From Lujinxingia litoralis (GTDB lineage: Bacteria; Myxococcota_A; Bradymonadia; Bradymonadales; Bradymonadaceae), in NCBI RefSeq assembly GCF_003260125.1, contig NZ_QHKO01000004.1:224779-288778 (forward strand): a stretch of DNA of 64,000 bases, read 5' to 3'. The notes under the pieces were generated by a model that saw nothing but the letters and a program-made list of their open reading frames with translations, was not told the origin of the DNA and did no database searches. The stretch's first letter is position 1. Each line of letters opens with the position of its first letter. The position numbers and the translations under genes are program-made. Positions 9,836-18,587 of this stretch are shown here, piece after piece.

Positions 9836-10088
9836 AACTACTCCTTGAACGATCGCCACGCGATCAAAACAGAAATCTTTCGGGAGGCATCCCCGGGCCA
9901 TGCCGGCACGTCGGAGAGCATGCAGAACATCGGGTGTCACGCTCGGCGCGCAACAAACCGGCTGAACCTTATGCACACACCTCCATCGCGTCAAGCGCTC
10001 GGCCTTTTCAGCCGCGCCGATCTCGACTATCAAAGCGCCCTGAGCCGGGCCTGCGCGGCCCTTTTTCGACCTTGAAGCGAGCGCGATC

Positions 10089-10979
10089 ATGAGCAGCTCT
10101 GAGACACTCGGCCCCCCCTGGACGATCCTGAAAATCCTGCGCTGGACCACCGACTTCCTTGGTGAGCGTGGTTGCGACTCGCCACGGGTCGACGCCGAGA
10201 TCTTGCTGGGCCACGCGCTGGACCTGCCACGGATTCAGCTCTACGCCCAGTTTGACCGCCCGCTCATCGAATCCGAACTCTCGGCCTACCGCCAGATGAT
10301 CAAGCGCCGGGCGGCCGGCGAGCCGGTGGCCTACATCCTTGGCGAGCGTGGCTTCTGGAACATCACGCTCAAGACCGATGCCCGGGCGCTGATTCCCCGT
10401 CCGGATACCGAAACCCTGGTCGAGGCGGCGCTCAAACTCCTGCCGGCCCCCGACGCTGACCAGGAGCTCCGACTGGCCGATATCGGCACCGGCACCGGCG
10501 CCATCGCCCTGGCCCTGGCCGCGGAACGCCCCGATCTGCGAGTTGCCGCCACCGATATCAGCGCCGAGACGCTGGGGCTCGCAAAAGAAAATGCCGAACT
10601 TCTGGACCTCAGCGACCGGGTGTCGTTCTTCCAGGGCGACCTGCTCCAGGCGCTTCCGGCTGACTGGCACGCGCTCGACATGCTGGTGAGCAATCCGCCC
10701 TACATTGGCGAGTCGGAACGCGAGGAGCTCATGCGCGATGTGCGCGACTTCGAACCGGCCGCCGCCCTCTTCTCGGGGGAGGACGGTCTCGACATTCTGC
10801 GGCGCCTGATTCCTGCGAGCCTTGATGTGCTCAAACCGGGCGCCTACCTCCTCCTTGAGATCGGCTACCGCCAGGGCGCGGCGGTCACCGGGCTGCTCGA
10901 AGACGCCGGTTTTAAGGACATCGATATCCTACCCGATCTGGGCGGACGCGACCGGGTGGCCCGGGCTCGCCGTCCCTGA
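10089..10979 (+). CDS. prmC: Peptide chain release factor N5-glutamine methyltransferase
   Basis: This 296-residue enzyme uses S-adenosylmethionine to methylate the Gln of the GGQ motif in RF1 and RF2. The N-terminal helical substrate domain (about 1-90) includes SPRVDAEILLGHALDL. The Rossmann domain has LADIGTGTGAIALALA near 132-147 for SAM binding and the NPPY active-site motif at 202-205 (SNPPYIGESE), diagnostic of PrmC/HemK. Length matches the family (about 277-290). It is not next to prfA, its usual partner. The ferredoxin-like gene follows 27 bases downstream on the same strand, so the two may be cotranscribed. Confidence 0.96.
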   Translation: MSSSETLGPPWTILKILRWTTDFLGERGCDSPRVDAEILLGHALDLPRIQLYAQFDRPLIESELSAYRQMIKRRAAGEPVAYILGERGFWNITLKTDARALIPRPDTETLVEAALKLLPAPDADQELRLADIGTGTGAIALALAAERPDLRVAATDISAETLGLAKENAELLDLSDRVSFFQGDLLQALPADWHALDMLVSNPPYIGESEREELMRDVRDFEPAAALFSGEDGLDILRRLIPASLDVLKPGAYLLLEIGYRQGAAVTGLLEDAGFKDIDILPDLGGRDRVARARRP

Positions 10980-11006
10980 GCCAGAACCTCACCCTGCAGT
11001 TCACCG

Positions 11007-11312
11007 ATGAAACCTGTCGACACTTCGTTTTGCCTGGCGCACCTGCTGGTCTGCGTCAATGAGCGCCACGGCAGCTCGCTGCCCAGCTGCGCGAACAAAG
11101 ACGCCGAAGCCATCTACCAGCGCCTGCGGGACTGGATTGAGGCCCACGGGATGCTCTCGCGCATCTGGCTCACACGCACCGGTTGCCTGGGGTGGTGCCA
11201 CGTGCAGGGAACCACGGTGGCCATCTACCCACAGAACATCTGGTACCGAGCCTTAACGCTGGAAGACTGCGATCGCCTGATCGCCGAACACCTGGAACCC
11301 CTGCTGAGATGA
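11007..11312 (+). CDS. Thioredoxin-like [2Fe-2S] ferredoxin domain protein
   Basis: A 101-residue protein with four Cys (16, 28, 60, 64) in a C-x11-C-x31-C-x3-C pattern, the spacing of thioredoxin-fold [2Fe-2S] ferredoxins and of the NuoE-type domain. The segment LTRTGCLGWCHVQG supplies the second Cys pair. It should bind one cluster and act as a small electron carrier in the cytoplasm, with unknown partners. It lies 27 bases downstream of prmC, probably in one transcript, though no functional link to release-factor methylation is known. Confidence 0.85.
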   Translation: MKPVDTSFCLAHLLVCVNERHGSSLPSCANKDAEAIYQRLRDWIEAHGMLSRIWLTRTGCLGWCHVQGTTVAIYPQNIWYRALTLEDCDRLIAEHLEPLLR

Positions 11313-11515
11313 ACGCGCCTGCCCGGAGTGCCTGTCTTCCCGGCCGGCCTCCCACCGCCTCTGCTTGACGCGATGCGTCAACCCCTTGTTTTATAGGGAT
11401 CTGGAGCTATGCTTCAGCGCGCGACGCTGCGGCGCCGGGCTCTCCGACTCGCAGCGCCTGAAGATCGCGCCCCGATGACTTGTTGATGAAATGGCTCGAC
11501 GCAAAGGTTGAACCC

Positions 11516-12865
11516 ATGGCCAAGAAAAAAGAAGACGTCCTCCAAGAGCTGACCCGCGTGCGTTTTGTCGGCCCCGCTCTGGCCGAGGAACTCTACGACG
11601 ACCACGGTGTGCGCGACCTCAGCGCGTTGCTGGCACTCGGCAAAGAAGGCAAACTCACCGAACTCAGCGGCGTCGGAGAGAAGAAGGCCTCCACCATTTT
11701 GAGCAGCGCCCAACGTCTGGCTGAGCGGGAGAGCGCCCAAAAATCCAACGGGAAAGCCACTGCGAAACCGGCTCCGGCCCAGAAGAAAGAGAAAACGCCG
11801 ACAAAAAAGAGCGCGCCGACGAAAAAGAGCACTCCGACGAAAAAGAGCGCGCCGACGAAAAAGAGCGCTCCTGAAGCCAAAGCTGAAGCCGCAAAGACCG
11901 ACACCGCCAAAACCTCTGCGAAGCCGACGCCGACGCCGAGCGAACCGAGCAAGCCAGCTCCCGCTATCGAAAAGTCTCCCGTTGCTGAGCCCGCAGCTCC
12001 GGCGGCCGAAGCCCCTGTCTCCCCCAAAGCAAAGGGCCCCCTTCGCGACCGCTTTATCGAGACGCTCCGCTGTCCGGCCTGTGGCCACGATGACTTCGAG
12101 GTCAGCGCCACCTCCATCACCTGCCAGGCCTGTCAGCGCCAGTTCAACCTCCAGGATGACGTCGCCGATCTGGCGCCTCCACACGCTCCCAACCGTTCGG
12201 TCACTCAGAAGCTGATGGAGACGAAGTTCTACGCGCAGTTCTACGAAGAGATCATGCGCCCGCGGCTGACCGGCGTGGTCAGCGAGCGCACCATGCGCGA
12301 AGAGTACCGACTGGCCGCCGACTTCCTGGACTTTGGCGACGAAACTCGCCTCATCGACGTGGGCTGCGGCACGGGCAACTTTACCCGCTACTTCGCCCAA
12401 CGCATCGGTCTGGCCGAGACCCGCGAGACCGGCGGGGACCTGCCTTTGGTGGTGGGTATGGACCTCTCCTGGCCGATGCTTGAGACCGCGCGCCGCAACA
12501 TTCGCCGAGAAAACCTCGACGGGCGCGTCTTCCTGGTGCGCGGCGATGCCACCCGCATCCCCATGCGTCGCGGCTCATTTAACCGTCTGCACTGCGCCGG
12601 CACGCTGCACCTGCTCAACGATATTGACGAAGCCCTGCGCAACTTCGCTCGTATCCTGGAGCCCGGGGGGATCTGCGTGATCGGGACCTTTATCCTCGGC
12701 GAGGGCATGATGCGGCGGATGGCCAAACGCCTGGCCGAGATTCCCACGCGCTTCCACTGGTTCTCCCGCGATGAGCTGCACAAGCGTCTGGAGCGCGCCG
12801 GCTTCGAGGTCGTCAGCGACGACGTGGCCGGAGACGCCATCACCATCAAGGCGCGTCGGGTCTAA
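11516..12865 (+). CDS. Fusion: helix-hairpin-helix, TKKSAP repeat, Zn-ribbon, SAM methyltransferase
   Basis: A 449-residue protein of unusual build. The ATG at 11516 (MAKKKEDV) is chosen because AAGG lies upstream and the family-like N-terminus begins there. Residues 1-62 resemble a tandem helix-hairpin-helix domain (VRFVGPALAEELYD, ELSGVGEKKASTIL) that binds nucleic acid. A basic linker follows with four exact-length TKKSAP-type units (residues 96-119) and Ala/Pro-rich sequence. A Trm112-like zinc ribbon comes next (LRCPACGHDDF...CQACQRQFN), then a class I methyltransferase with DVGCGTGNFTRYF and a RLHCAGTLHLLNDID post-motif. It could methylate nucleic acid or a bound protein, or a small molecule of the ubiquinone/menaquinone type; the substrate cannot be inferred. 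It is a single gene ending in a strong terminator. Confidence 0.85.
   Translation: MAKKKEDVLQELTRVRFVGPALAEELYDDHGVRDLSALLALGKEGKLTELSGVGEKKASTILSSAQRLAERESAQKSNGKATAKPAPAQKKEKTPTKKSAPTKKSTPTKKSAPTKKSAPEAKAEAAKTDTAKTSAKPTPTPSEPSKPAPAIEKSPVAEPAAPAAEAPVSPKAKGPLRDRFIETLRCPACGHDDFEVSATSITCQACQRQFNLQDDVADLAPPHAPNRSVTQKLMETKFYAQFYEEIMRPRLTGVVSERTMREEYRLAADFLDFGDETRLIDVGCGTGNFTRYFAQRIGLAETRETGGDLPLVVGMDLSWPMLETARRNIRRENLDGRVFLVRGDATRIPMRRGSFNRLHCAGTLHLLNDIDEALRNFARILEPGGICVIGTFILGEGMMRRMAKRLAEIPTRFHWFSRDELHKRLERAGFEVVSDDVAGDAITIKARRV
11801..11872 (+). repeat. Four 18-bp tandem units encoding TKKSAP
   Basis: Four units of 18 bases (11801, 11819, 11837, 11855) encode TKKSAP, TKKSTP, TKKSAP and TKKSAP. 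Units differ by only a few bases, suggesting recent duplication. The protein repeat resembles the basic histone-H1-like tails seen in some bacterial DNA-binding proteins. Confidence 0.9.
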
Positions 12866-12883
12866 ACGGCGACGTATGTCATC

Positions 12884-12926
12884 AAAAGAGCCCGCCTCCT
12901 CTCATTAGGGGGCGGGCTCTTTTTTT
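12884..12926 (+). terminator. Intrinsic terminator, convergent gene pair
   Basis: AAAAGAGCCCGCCTCC pairs with GGGGGCGGGCTCTTTT around a short loop, followed by seven T (12920-12926). It ends the HhH/methyltransferase gene, and the four A at its left edge could let it work weakly for the convergent regulator gene too. Confidence 0.9.
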
Positions 12927-12972
12927 GTCACTTTTATCATTCCTGCCGGCCCGCTCTCGGGCCTCCCCACAC

Positions 12973-13530
12973 TCAAAGAAGCGCGCGCCTGAGCGCCTCC
13001 ATTACCGCGTCCTCTCCCTCGCCACGGGCCACCACCCAGCGCGCCCCGGCACCCCGTAAATTCATGGCCTCCACGGCGTCCTCCCCGCAGATCACCACCA
13101 GCTCGGTGGCTGCCAGGTCCTCGTAGCTGCCGAGCTTCTCGCAGAGACTAAACACATCCAGCCCTGCCAGACTGCTCTCAATCACCGCCACGTCCGGCTG
13201 CCACTGCCCCAACTTCAGCAGGGCGTCGAGCGCATCGCCGGCCGAGTCATACTCAATCTTGTCTCCAAAACGCGCCTGCACCCGCTCCACCAATCCGCGG
13301 TCCGGGTGCGCCACCAGAACCCGGCGCTGCCGCTGACTGGCAAAGGGATTGGGCATGCGATGCCGCGTCAAAAAGTCATCGAGCACCTTGCGCTCAATAC
13401 GAAAATGACCACCGGGGGTACGAAACGCGCGCAACTCTCCCTGCTCAATCCAATTCTTAATGGATGTGATGTTGGCGTTGCAGATCTTGGCCGCTTCAAA
13501 GGTTGTGTAGACTTCTTTTTCGAGATTCAT
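12973..13530 (-). CDS. DNA-binding protein: MerR/BldC-type helix-turn-helix plus pseudo-receiver
   Basis: A 185-residue protein. Residues 8-58 form an excisionase/BldC/MerR-type winged helix (YTTFEAAKICNANITSIKNW, then the wing FRTPGGHFRIERKVLDDFL). Residues 69-185 have the length and alternating beta/alpha pattern of a response-regulator receiver, but the acidic pair is reduced to VLVAHPDRG and the phospho-acceptor Asp is replaced by Glu118 in PDVAVIESSLAGLDV. The conserved Lys-Pro near the end is also absent. It probably cannot be phosphorylated; Glu may mimic the phosphorylated state, or the domain may sense something else. It is a likely transcription regulator with unknown targets, monocistronic, with a 320-base region upstream. 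Confidence 0.88.
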   Translation of the reverse strand: MNLEKEVYTTFEAAKICNANITSIKNWIEQGELRAFRTPGGHFRIERKVLDDFLTRHRMPNPFASQRQRRVLVAHPDRGLVERVQARFGDKIEYDSAGDALDALLKLGQWQPDVAVIESSLAGLDVFSLCEKLGSYEDLAATELVVICGEDAVEAMNLRGAGARWVVARGEGEDAVMEALRRALL

Positions 13531-13851
13531 CGACTCACACCTCGTTACATTTGAAGCTGCCGGGCTCGTGCCACAGGTGATGAGGCGCTCGCTCGTCCTA
13601 CTCAGGTGTTTAGGGAGAAGATGCTCCCCCCCTGCATGAAAACAAGTCTCGACCTATCGACCCGTCTCATCTGTGCGTGAGAACGCGCTAGCGCGCTGAC
13701 GTGATCCACCCACAGTAATCACAGATCTCCCGAAGACATCTCTCCGATAGGGCGGACTATAGAGATGCACGAAGACACTGTCCCGTAAAAAAATGTAAAG
13801 CAGCATCCGTAAAGCCCCCCCTTCCAGGTGAATCAAACATAGCTTTATGGA
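13531..13851. other. Intergenic region upstream of the pseudo-receiver regulator
   Basis: About 320 bases, visibly more AT-rich than the surroundings, between two minus-strand genes. It should carry the regulator's promoter. The SDR gene ends at 13852, and a minus-strand T7 run (13793-13787) after a weak hairpin could terminate it. A short palindrome GCGCTAGCGC lies at 13686-13695 and could be a binding site. A 60-codon open frame here shows no coding character. Confidence 0.4.
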
Positions 13852-14805
13852 TCAGCGACGCACGCCCTGGCCCAGCTCGCGCAAGATCGACTCCAGACCA
13901 TGCTCATGAGCAAAGCCCAGCTGCTTTCGCGCCAGCGAGTCGTCGACCATACAGATGTACTTAATATGATCGAGCTCCGGCACCGGCCAGTCGCTGAGCT
14001 TAAGAGACCAGGCCGTGCTCAACATCCACTTGAGCATCGGCTCGGGCATCGGCCGCGGAGAACGACCGAGCCGCCCCAGGATCAGCGAGAGGGGCACCGG
14101 CGAGGGACCGGCCAGGTTGAAAACCCCGCGAATCCCAGGTGTTAGCGCCTTTTCAATGGCCGAGACCACATCTTCGACGTGAATGAGCTGAACCATCGGA
14201 TCAAAACCCAGGATCGTCGGAGGCCGCTCCAGGCGCAGGTAGCGGCTGGGCGCGTTATTGACGCGCCCCACAATATGAACCGGTCGCAGGATCACCGTTT
14301 CAATCTCAGGATGACGCCAGAAAAAGGTGTTGCAGAACATATCCAACGCGATCAGGTCACGAATCGCCTCGAACTTCTGCCCGCCCATCAGCGCGGCATC
14401 TTCCTTAAGAAACTGATCGTTTCGCGGGTCGGGGCCGTACACATCGGCGCTGGAGAGCACCACGACCTTGGGCACCCGATGTTCCGCACAGAGCTCAAAG
14501 ACCTTCTGGGTGCCCACGATATTGAACTGGTGATGCTCATCCTGACGGCTGCGCGGATCGTGCATGATGTTGAGGTGCACGACCGCGTCCAGGCGCTGAC
14601 GGCGAAACACGTCCTCCACCCGACGCCGCCGGATGTCCACCTGCTCCACATCAACGTCCTTGGGCATATGCCGCACCGCGCGGCGATCGATGCCCACCAC
14701 CTCGTAGCGTCGATGCAGCCGCCGGGCGACCGCGCGTCCCAGGTTGCCGCCAATCCCCGTGACCAAAACTCGCTCTTTACGTGCGCGTCGCGTGCGTTTG
14801 CTCAA
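13852..14805 (-). CDS. SDR-family (NAD-dependent epimerase-like) protein with altered active site
   Basis: A 317-residue extended short-chain dehydrogenase/reductase. It starts with TTG, supported by GAGGAG eight bases upstream and by overlap with the acyltransferase stop. The Rossmann motif TGIGGNLG is at 16-23, followed by DIRRRRVEDVF, VVHLN and SSADVYGPD, the usual epimerase landmarks. At the place of the catalytic YxxxK (about 143-147) the sequence reads KFEAIRDL, so Tyr becomes Phe and Lys becomes Arg. The protein may therefore bind a nucleotide without the usual hydride chemistry. It is coupled to the upstream acyltransferase, suggesting a role in lipid or envelope metabolism. Confidence 0.88.
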   Translation of the reverse strand: MSKRTRRARKERVLVTGIGGNLGRAVARRLHRRYEVVGIDRRAVRHMPKDVDVEQVDIRRRRVEDVFRRQRLDAVVHLNIMHDPRSRQDEHHQFNIVGTQKVFELCAEHRVPKVVVLSSADVYGPDPRNDQFLKEDAALMGGQKFEAIRDLIALDMFCNTFFWRHPEIETVILRPVHIVGRVNNAPSRYLRLERPPTILGFDPMVQLIHVEDVVSAIEKALTPGIRGVFNLAGPSPVPLSLILGRLGRSPRPMPEPMLKWMLSTAWSLKLSDWPVPELDHIKYICMVDDSLARKQLGFAHEHGLESILRELGQGVRR

Positions 14806-15665
14806 AAGAACACTCCTCGCCGCTCCTGCAAACCACGGTCGATCATCTGCGCGATCACCTCACGCACCCGCTCGACATGCCCGCCGACCACCCGATCTTC
14901 CTCATCCGGGTCGCCCTCAAAACGCATCGGCTCGCCAAAGTAAATCCGGTACTTCACCGGCAGCGGCAACGCCCCCAGCGGACCGAGCAGCGGCCAGGTC
15001 GGCGTGATCGGAAATGCCGGCATCCCCAGCACCTTCGCCAGCGACTTCACATCGTAGAGCGCCGGCATCTGCTCCTCGGCACCGACCACACTCACCGGCA
15101 CGATGGGCGTGCCGGTCGCCAGCGCCAGGCGCATAAACCCCAGCCCGAACTCCTGGAGCTGATAGGCCCGATCATAGGTCTTGTTGATGCCCCGCTGCCC
15201 CTCCGGAAACACCAGGATGCAACCGCCCCGGCGCAGCAAAATCCGGGCGTTCTCCCGGGTGCCCACCACCTGGCCGGCCCGCGCAAAGATCCGCGAGATG
15301 AAGGGGATTGAGGGCACCCAGCGCTCGACCATCGAGCGCACCATACGCGGGGGAGAGCGATCGATGAGCCCGGCCGTGGCGATCATCATCCCGTCCAGCG
15401 GGATCTGACCGGTGTGGTTGGCCACCAGCAACACCGGCCCGCTATCCGGGATGTGCTCCATGCCGAAGGTCTCCACCCGAAAATAGTTCCGGTAAAGCCA
15501 GATGGCCGGCGGAGCCACGTACTTTAAGAACTCCGGCTCAAAGCCGAAGGGGTCAAATCCGTACTCATTCTGCCCCGCATCCATGGTGCGAATGCGCTCC
15601 CAGACATCTTCCCGGATCGCGTGAACCAGCGCCCCATCGACCTGCTCTTTAACCTTCTGCAACAT
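14802..15665 (-). CDS. Lysophospholipid acyltransferase family protein
   Basis: A 287-residue glycerolipid acyltransferase-like protein. The catalytic block is NHTGQIPLDG with His84 and Asp91 (H-x6-D, longer than the H-x4-D of PlsC but seen in related acyltransferases), and the second block is FPEGQRG at 153-159. A basic segment precedes the glycerol-phosphate pocket (REDVWERIRTMD), and a Trp/Tyr-rich stretch (AIWLYRNYFRVETFG) probably touches the inner membrane. It should transfer an acyl chain to a lysophospholipid or similar acceptor. It overlaps the SDR gene by four bases, so the pair is translationally coupled. Confidence 0.9.
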   Translation of the reverse strand: MLQKVKEQVDGALVHAIREDVWERIRTMDAGQNEYGFDPFGFEPEFLKYVAPPAIWLYRNYFRVETFGMEHIPDSGPVLLVANHTGQIPLDGMMIATAGLIDRSPPRMVRSMVERWVPSIPFISRIFARAGQVVGTRENARILLRRGGCILVFPEGQRGINKTYDRAYQLQEFGLGFMRLALATGTPIVPVSVVGAEEQMPALYDVKSLAKVLGMPAFPITPTWPLLGPLGALPLPVKYRIYFGEPMRFEGDPDEEDRVVGGHVERVREVIAQMIDRGLQERRGVFF

Positions 15666-15726
15666 CCATTACTCTCGCGCAGCGAGCGTTCATCATGACC
15701 ATCAGACACATCGATACTCTTGAGCC

Positions 15727-18417
15727 TTACTCGCTGCAGTAGCCGGTATTGATCGCGCCCAGGTCCAACGCCCGCGCCCCGGGAGCCTGCCAGCTCTCCG
15801 CTCCACTGACCTTCACATACACCGGGTTGGTAAACGCGAGCACCCGCTCGCTGTAGCTTACAGACCCCGAGGGCGGCGGACCATCAACCCAAAAGACCAC
15901 CCAGGAATCCTCGTCAAAGCTCAGCTCCAGGGTCTCCTCAAAGTCCAACCGGGCCCCGGGCTCGGCGCTGCGCTCGATCGTCTCCACCACCGAACCGTTG
16001 ACGATCACAAAGAGGCGCTCCGCCTGGGCCCAGTCCGGAGTCTGCACGCGCACCGAGAAGCTCACCTCCTCGCCAGACGCCGCCTCAATCTCATCGCCGG
16101 GAAGACGTCCGTCGCCAAAGTCGATAAACGCGTGCGAGCCCACGCTCACCTGTTGAGCGAGCATCACCTGCTTGACCTCATCGGCCTCAATGGCCCCGGG
16201 AGCAGCGTCAATATGCAGGAAGTTACGCGGAACCCCGGCCTCGCCATTGGCGCGGTGACTATCGGAGTTGCCCAGCCCCGTGACCCGGCGGCCGCTGTTG
16301 AGCAGCCCACTCCAGTCGGCCAGCACCAGACACACGTCACCAAAGCGGTTGATCACCTCCACCGCATCAATGTCCGCTACGAAGTCTTCATGCGTCACCG
16401 CATCGGGACCGAGCTCCGGGTCGTAGTTCACATGGCTAAACATCCCGGAGCTGCTGCGCGGGTGGTTCATCTGCACCAGCGGCGGATTCTCAAACCCACG
16501 GGCGATCGACACCACCTCGGGCATCCGCCTCAGATACACCTCCCCGTCAATCGCATCGCGGTAGGCCAGCTCAATGGAGCCCCGGCCCCGACGATCCGGA
16601 TCGTAGGGGAAGGGATAGAGGTTAAAGTGCGAGTAAACCGGCGAGATCTCCACGCCCGGGAAGGTCGAAACGTACTGCTGCAGCCCCAGCGCCTCAATGA
16701 CGCCGCTCAGGTCCGTGACAACCTCATGATCGGTGGGCACCACCAGCTCCAGCCCCTGGGTGACGTTCTCCAGCACGCGATCACGCACATGAACCTCGCT
16801 GTCGATGCTCGGCTCCATATGCTGGTGAAAATCGGCGCTGATCCAGCCATCGGTCTCCACGCCATGCACCAGAGACGCACTGTACGAAGCCTCCTCGCCA
16901 GCGACGATCTCCACATCGATGACCTTCACGTCGTACTCCATACCCCGGGTGAGCACGACCTGGTAGCTGCCGGCCGGCACCACCGCTTGGAGCTCGCCAT
17001 CGGCAACATACAGCGTGAAGTCGGCACCATCGCCCACAAAGCGTGCGCGCGCCGGCAGCGACGCCCCGGAGCCCTCTTCGGTGACTGTGAGGTGAATCCG
17101 CCCCACTTCGCTGATCACAAACTCCACCGGCTCCCCGTCGGCCTCAAAGGTGCGCTCGAGCGTCAAAGGGCCGGCAAAGTCGGTGAGCCGCGCCTGATAG
17201 CCGAGCCCCGGGGTAAGCAACACCTCCGCGCTCCCCTGCGCGTCGGTGGTCGCCACGGTGAACGCCTCTTCTCCGGCGGTGATTAGCAGCTCCACACCTT
17301 CGACCGGCGCGCCGGCGGTGTCGACCACGCGCAGGTTCACCGGCTCCCAGTCCGGCGTCTCGCCATGCAGGCGCGCGCCCTCCACGCGCAGCGAATCCAG
17401 GGTGCCGTCACCCACCATGAAGAAGCGGCGCACGATGCTCGGCTCGCTGTCGGAGAGTTTGCCCCCGGCGATGCGCATCTCGGCGTAGGGAATGCCCTGC
17501 GAGGAAGCGATCGCCAGCGGGGAAGCCGTCTCCTCAAAGGCCAGCCCAAAGCTGCGATCAGGTCCGATGGCACCGAGCCAGGGCATGGCCTGACGCCCCG
17601 TCCCAAACCCCAGCCCCGGCGTCCAGGTGCGGGCGCGGTCGCCATACGCCAGCCACTCCCCAAGCTGCGGCGATGGCGAGCGTCCGGGGGGAGCCTTCAC
17701 AAACGAGACCATCTCCAGGCTCACCGCGTCCGGCGCCAGACGATACTCCGTGATCACCTCAAGCCCCAGCGGATTGCCAAAGCGCTGCCCCAGCACGCCG
17801 GAGATATGGGCAAGCTCAATGTCGGTGCCGATGATACGCAGCACGGCGACCCCACCGTCGCTGCCGTCGCGCACCACCTCCACCCGATCGGCGCTGGCGG
17901 TGCCAAAGCCGATCAGCGGAATCGCCATATCGAGCACATCATCGCCCTGCTGCCCCACCCGATGCGCGTCGACGATCTTCCCTCCGGTGTACGTCTCGTA
18001 GCGCCCGCCCTCGGCTTGCTGAACACAGATGCGCACCTCGGCATTGGCGAACATAAAATCGCCCTGCCGGCAGTGGCTCCAGACCCCCTCAAAGCCGGTG
18101 CCCTCCTCGCCGATCCGCCACACCCGGGCTTCGCCGGCCGCCGGACCAACCTCGGGAGCCGGTCCCCCGTCGGGATCAACTCCCGGCTGCGGCGGTACCA
18201 GCGCGTAGGGGTCTTCGATCACACAGGGCTCACCGGTGCATGCCCAGGGCCCCGCATCACCCGCATCGCCCGCATCGTTCCCGACGTCGGTCCCCACATC
18301 GCCCGGACCGCCGTCCTGATTTCCCTGAGGCTCATCGCTGCAGCCTACCGCGCCCATCCCCACGATCATCGCCACGGCTGCTGCCCGGGCGCGCCACACA
18401 CCTTGCATCGTCATCAT
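15727..18417 (-). CDS. Lipoprotein, CehA/McbA-family metallohydrolase (PHP domain)
   Basis: An 896-residue predicted lipoprotein (signal to MGAVGC, then an Asp/Gly-rich linker DGGPGDVGTDVGNDAGDAG). Residues of about 80-350 form a beta-rich domain; 360-500 resemble carboxypeptidase-like and carbohydrate-binding repeats (VVDTAGAPVEGVELLIT). The PHP metal site appears as ADFHQHMEPS near 525, PTDHEV near 565, MNHPRSSSGMF near 660 and LGNSDSHRANG near 720, giving the metal-binding His and Asp residues of CehA/McbA hydrolases. Characterised relatives hydrolyse the carbamate/ester of pesticides, but the natural substrate here is unknown; a phosphoester or amide at the cell surface is plausible. Monocistronic by spacing. 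Confidence 0.88.
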   Translation of the reverse strand: MMTMQGVWRARAAAVAMIVGMGAVGCSDEPQGNQDGGPGDVGTDVGNDAGDAGDAGPWACTGEPCVIEDPYALVPPQPGVDPDGGPAPEVGPAAGEARVWRIGEEGTGFEGVWSHCRQGDFMFANAEVRICVQQAEGGRYETYTGGKIVDAHRVGQQGDDVLDMAIPLIGFGTASADRVEVVRDGSDGGVAVLRIIGTDIELAHISGVLGQRFGNPLGLEVITEYRLAPDAVSLEMVSFVKAPPGRSPSPQLGEWLAYGDRARTWTPGLGFGTGRQAMPWLGAIGPDRSFGLAFEETASPLAIASSQGIPYAEMRIAGGKLSDSEPSIVRRFFMVGDGTLDSLRVEGARLHGETPDWEPVNLRVVDTAGAPVEGVELLITAGEEAFTVATTDAQGSAEVLLTPGLGYQARLTDFAGPLTLERTFEADGEPVEFVISEVGRIHLTVTEEGSGASLPARARFVGDGADFTLYVADGELQAVVPAGSYQVVLTRGMEYDVKVIDVEIVAGEEASYSASLVHGVETDGWISADFHQHMEPSIDSEVHVRDRVLENVTQGLELVVPTDHEVVTDLSGVIEALGLQQYVSTFPGVEISPVYSHFNLYPFPYDPDRRGRGSIELAYRDAIDGEVYLRRMPEVVSIARGFENPPLVQMNHPRSSSGMFSHVNYDPELGPDAVTHEDFVADIDAVEVINRFGDVCLVLADWSGLLNSGRRVTGLGNSDSHRANGEAGVPRNFLHIDAAPGAIEADEVKQVMLAQQVSVGSHAFIDFGDGRLPGDEIEAASGEEVSFSVRVQTPDWAQAERLFVIVNGSVVETIERSAEPGARLDFEETLELSFDEDSWVVFWVDGPPPSGSVSYSERVLAFTNPVYVKVSGAESWQAPGARALDLGAINTGYCSE

Positions 18418-18587
18418 CGCCTCTACCCTTATCGGTCATCATCGCTTGGCTTTGCCCGCTACGATAGCCCGAGTCCCCGGGGGCAAAGCAACCCTTATCG
18501 CACGCCGCCCCCCACGAAAAACGGCGCGCCCCCTGCAGGAACCCGCCGCTCGTTGGCTCAAGGATGGCGCTTCTACCCGCCGGTGAC

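Noticed and set aside
13654..13836. 60-codon open frame in the AT-richer intergenic stretch
   Set aside because: No ribosome-binding site and a composition unlike the region's genes.
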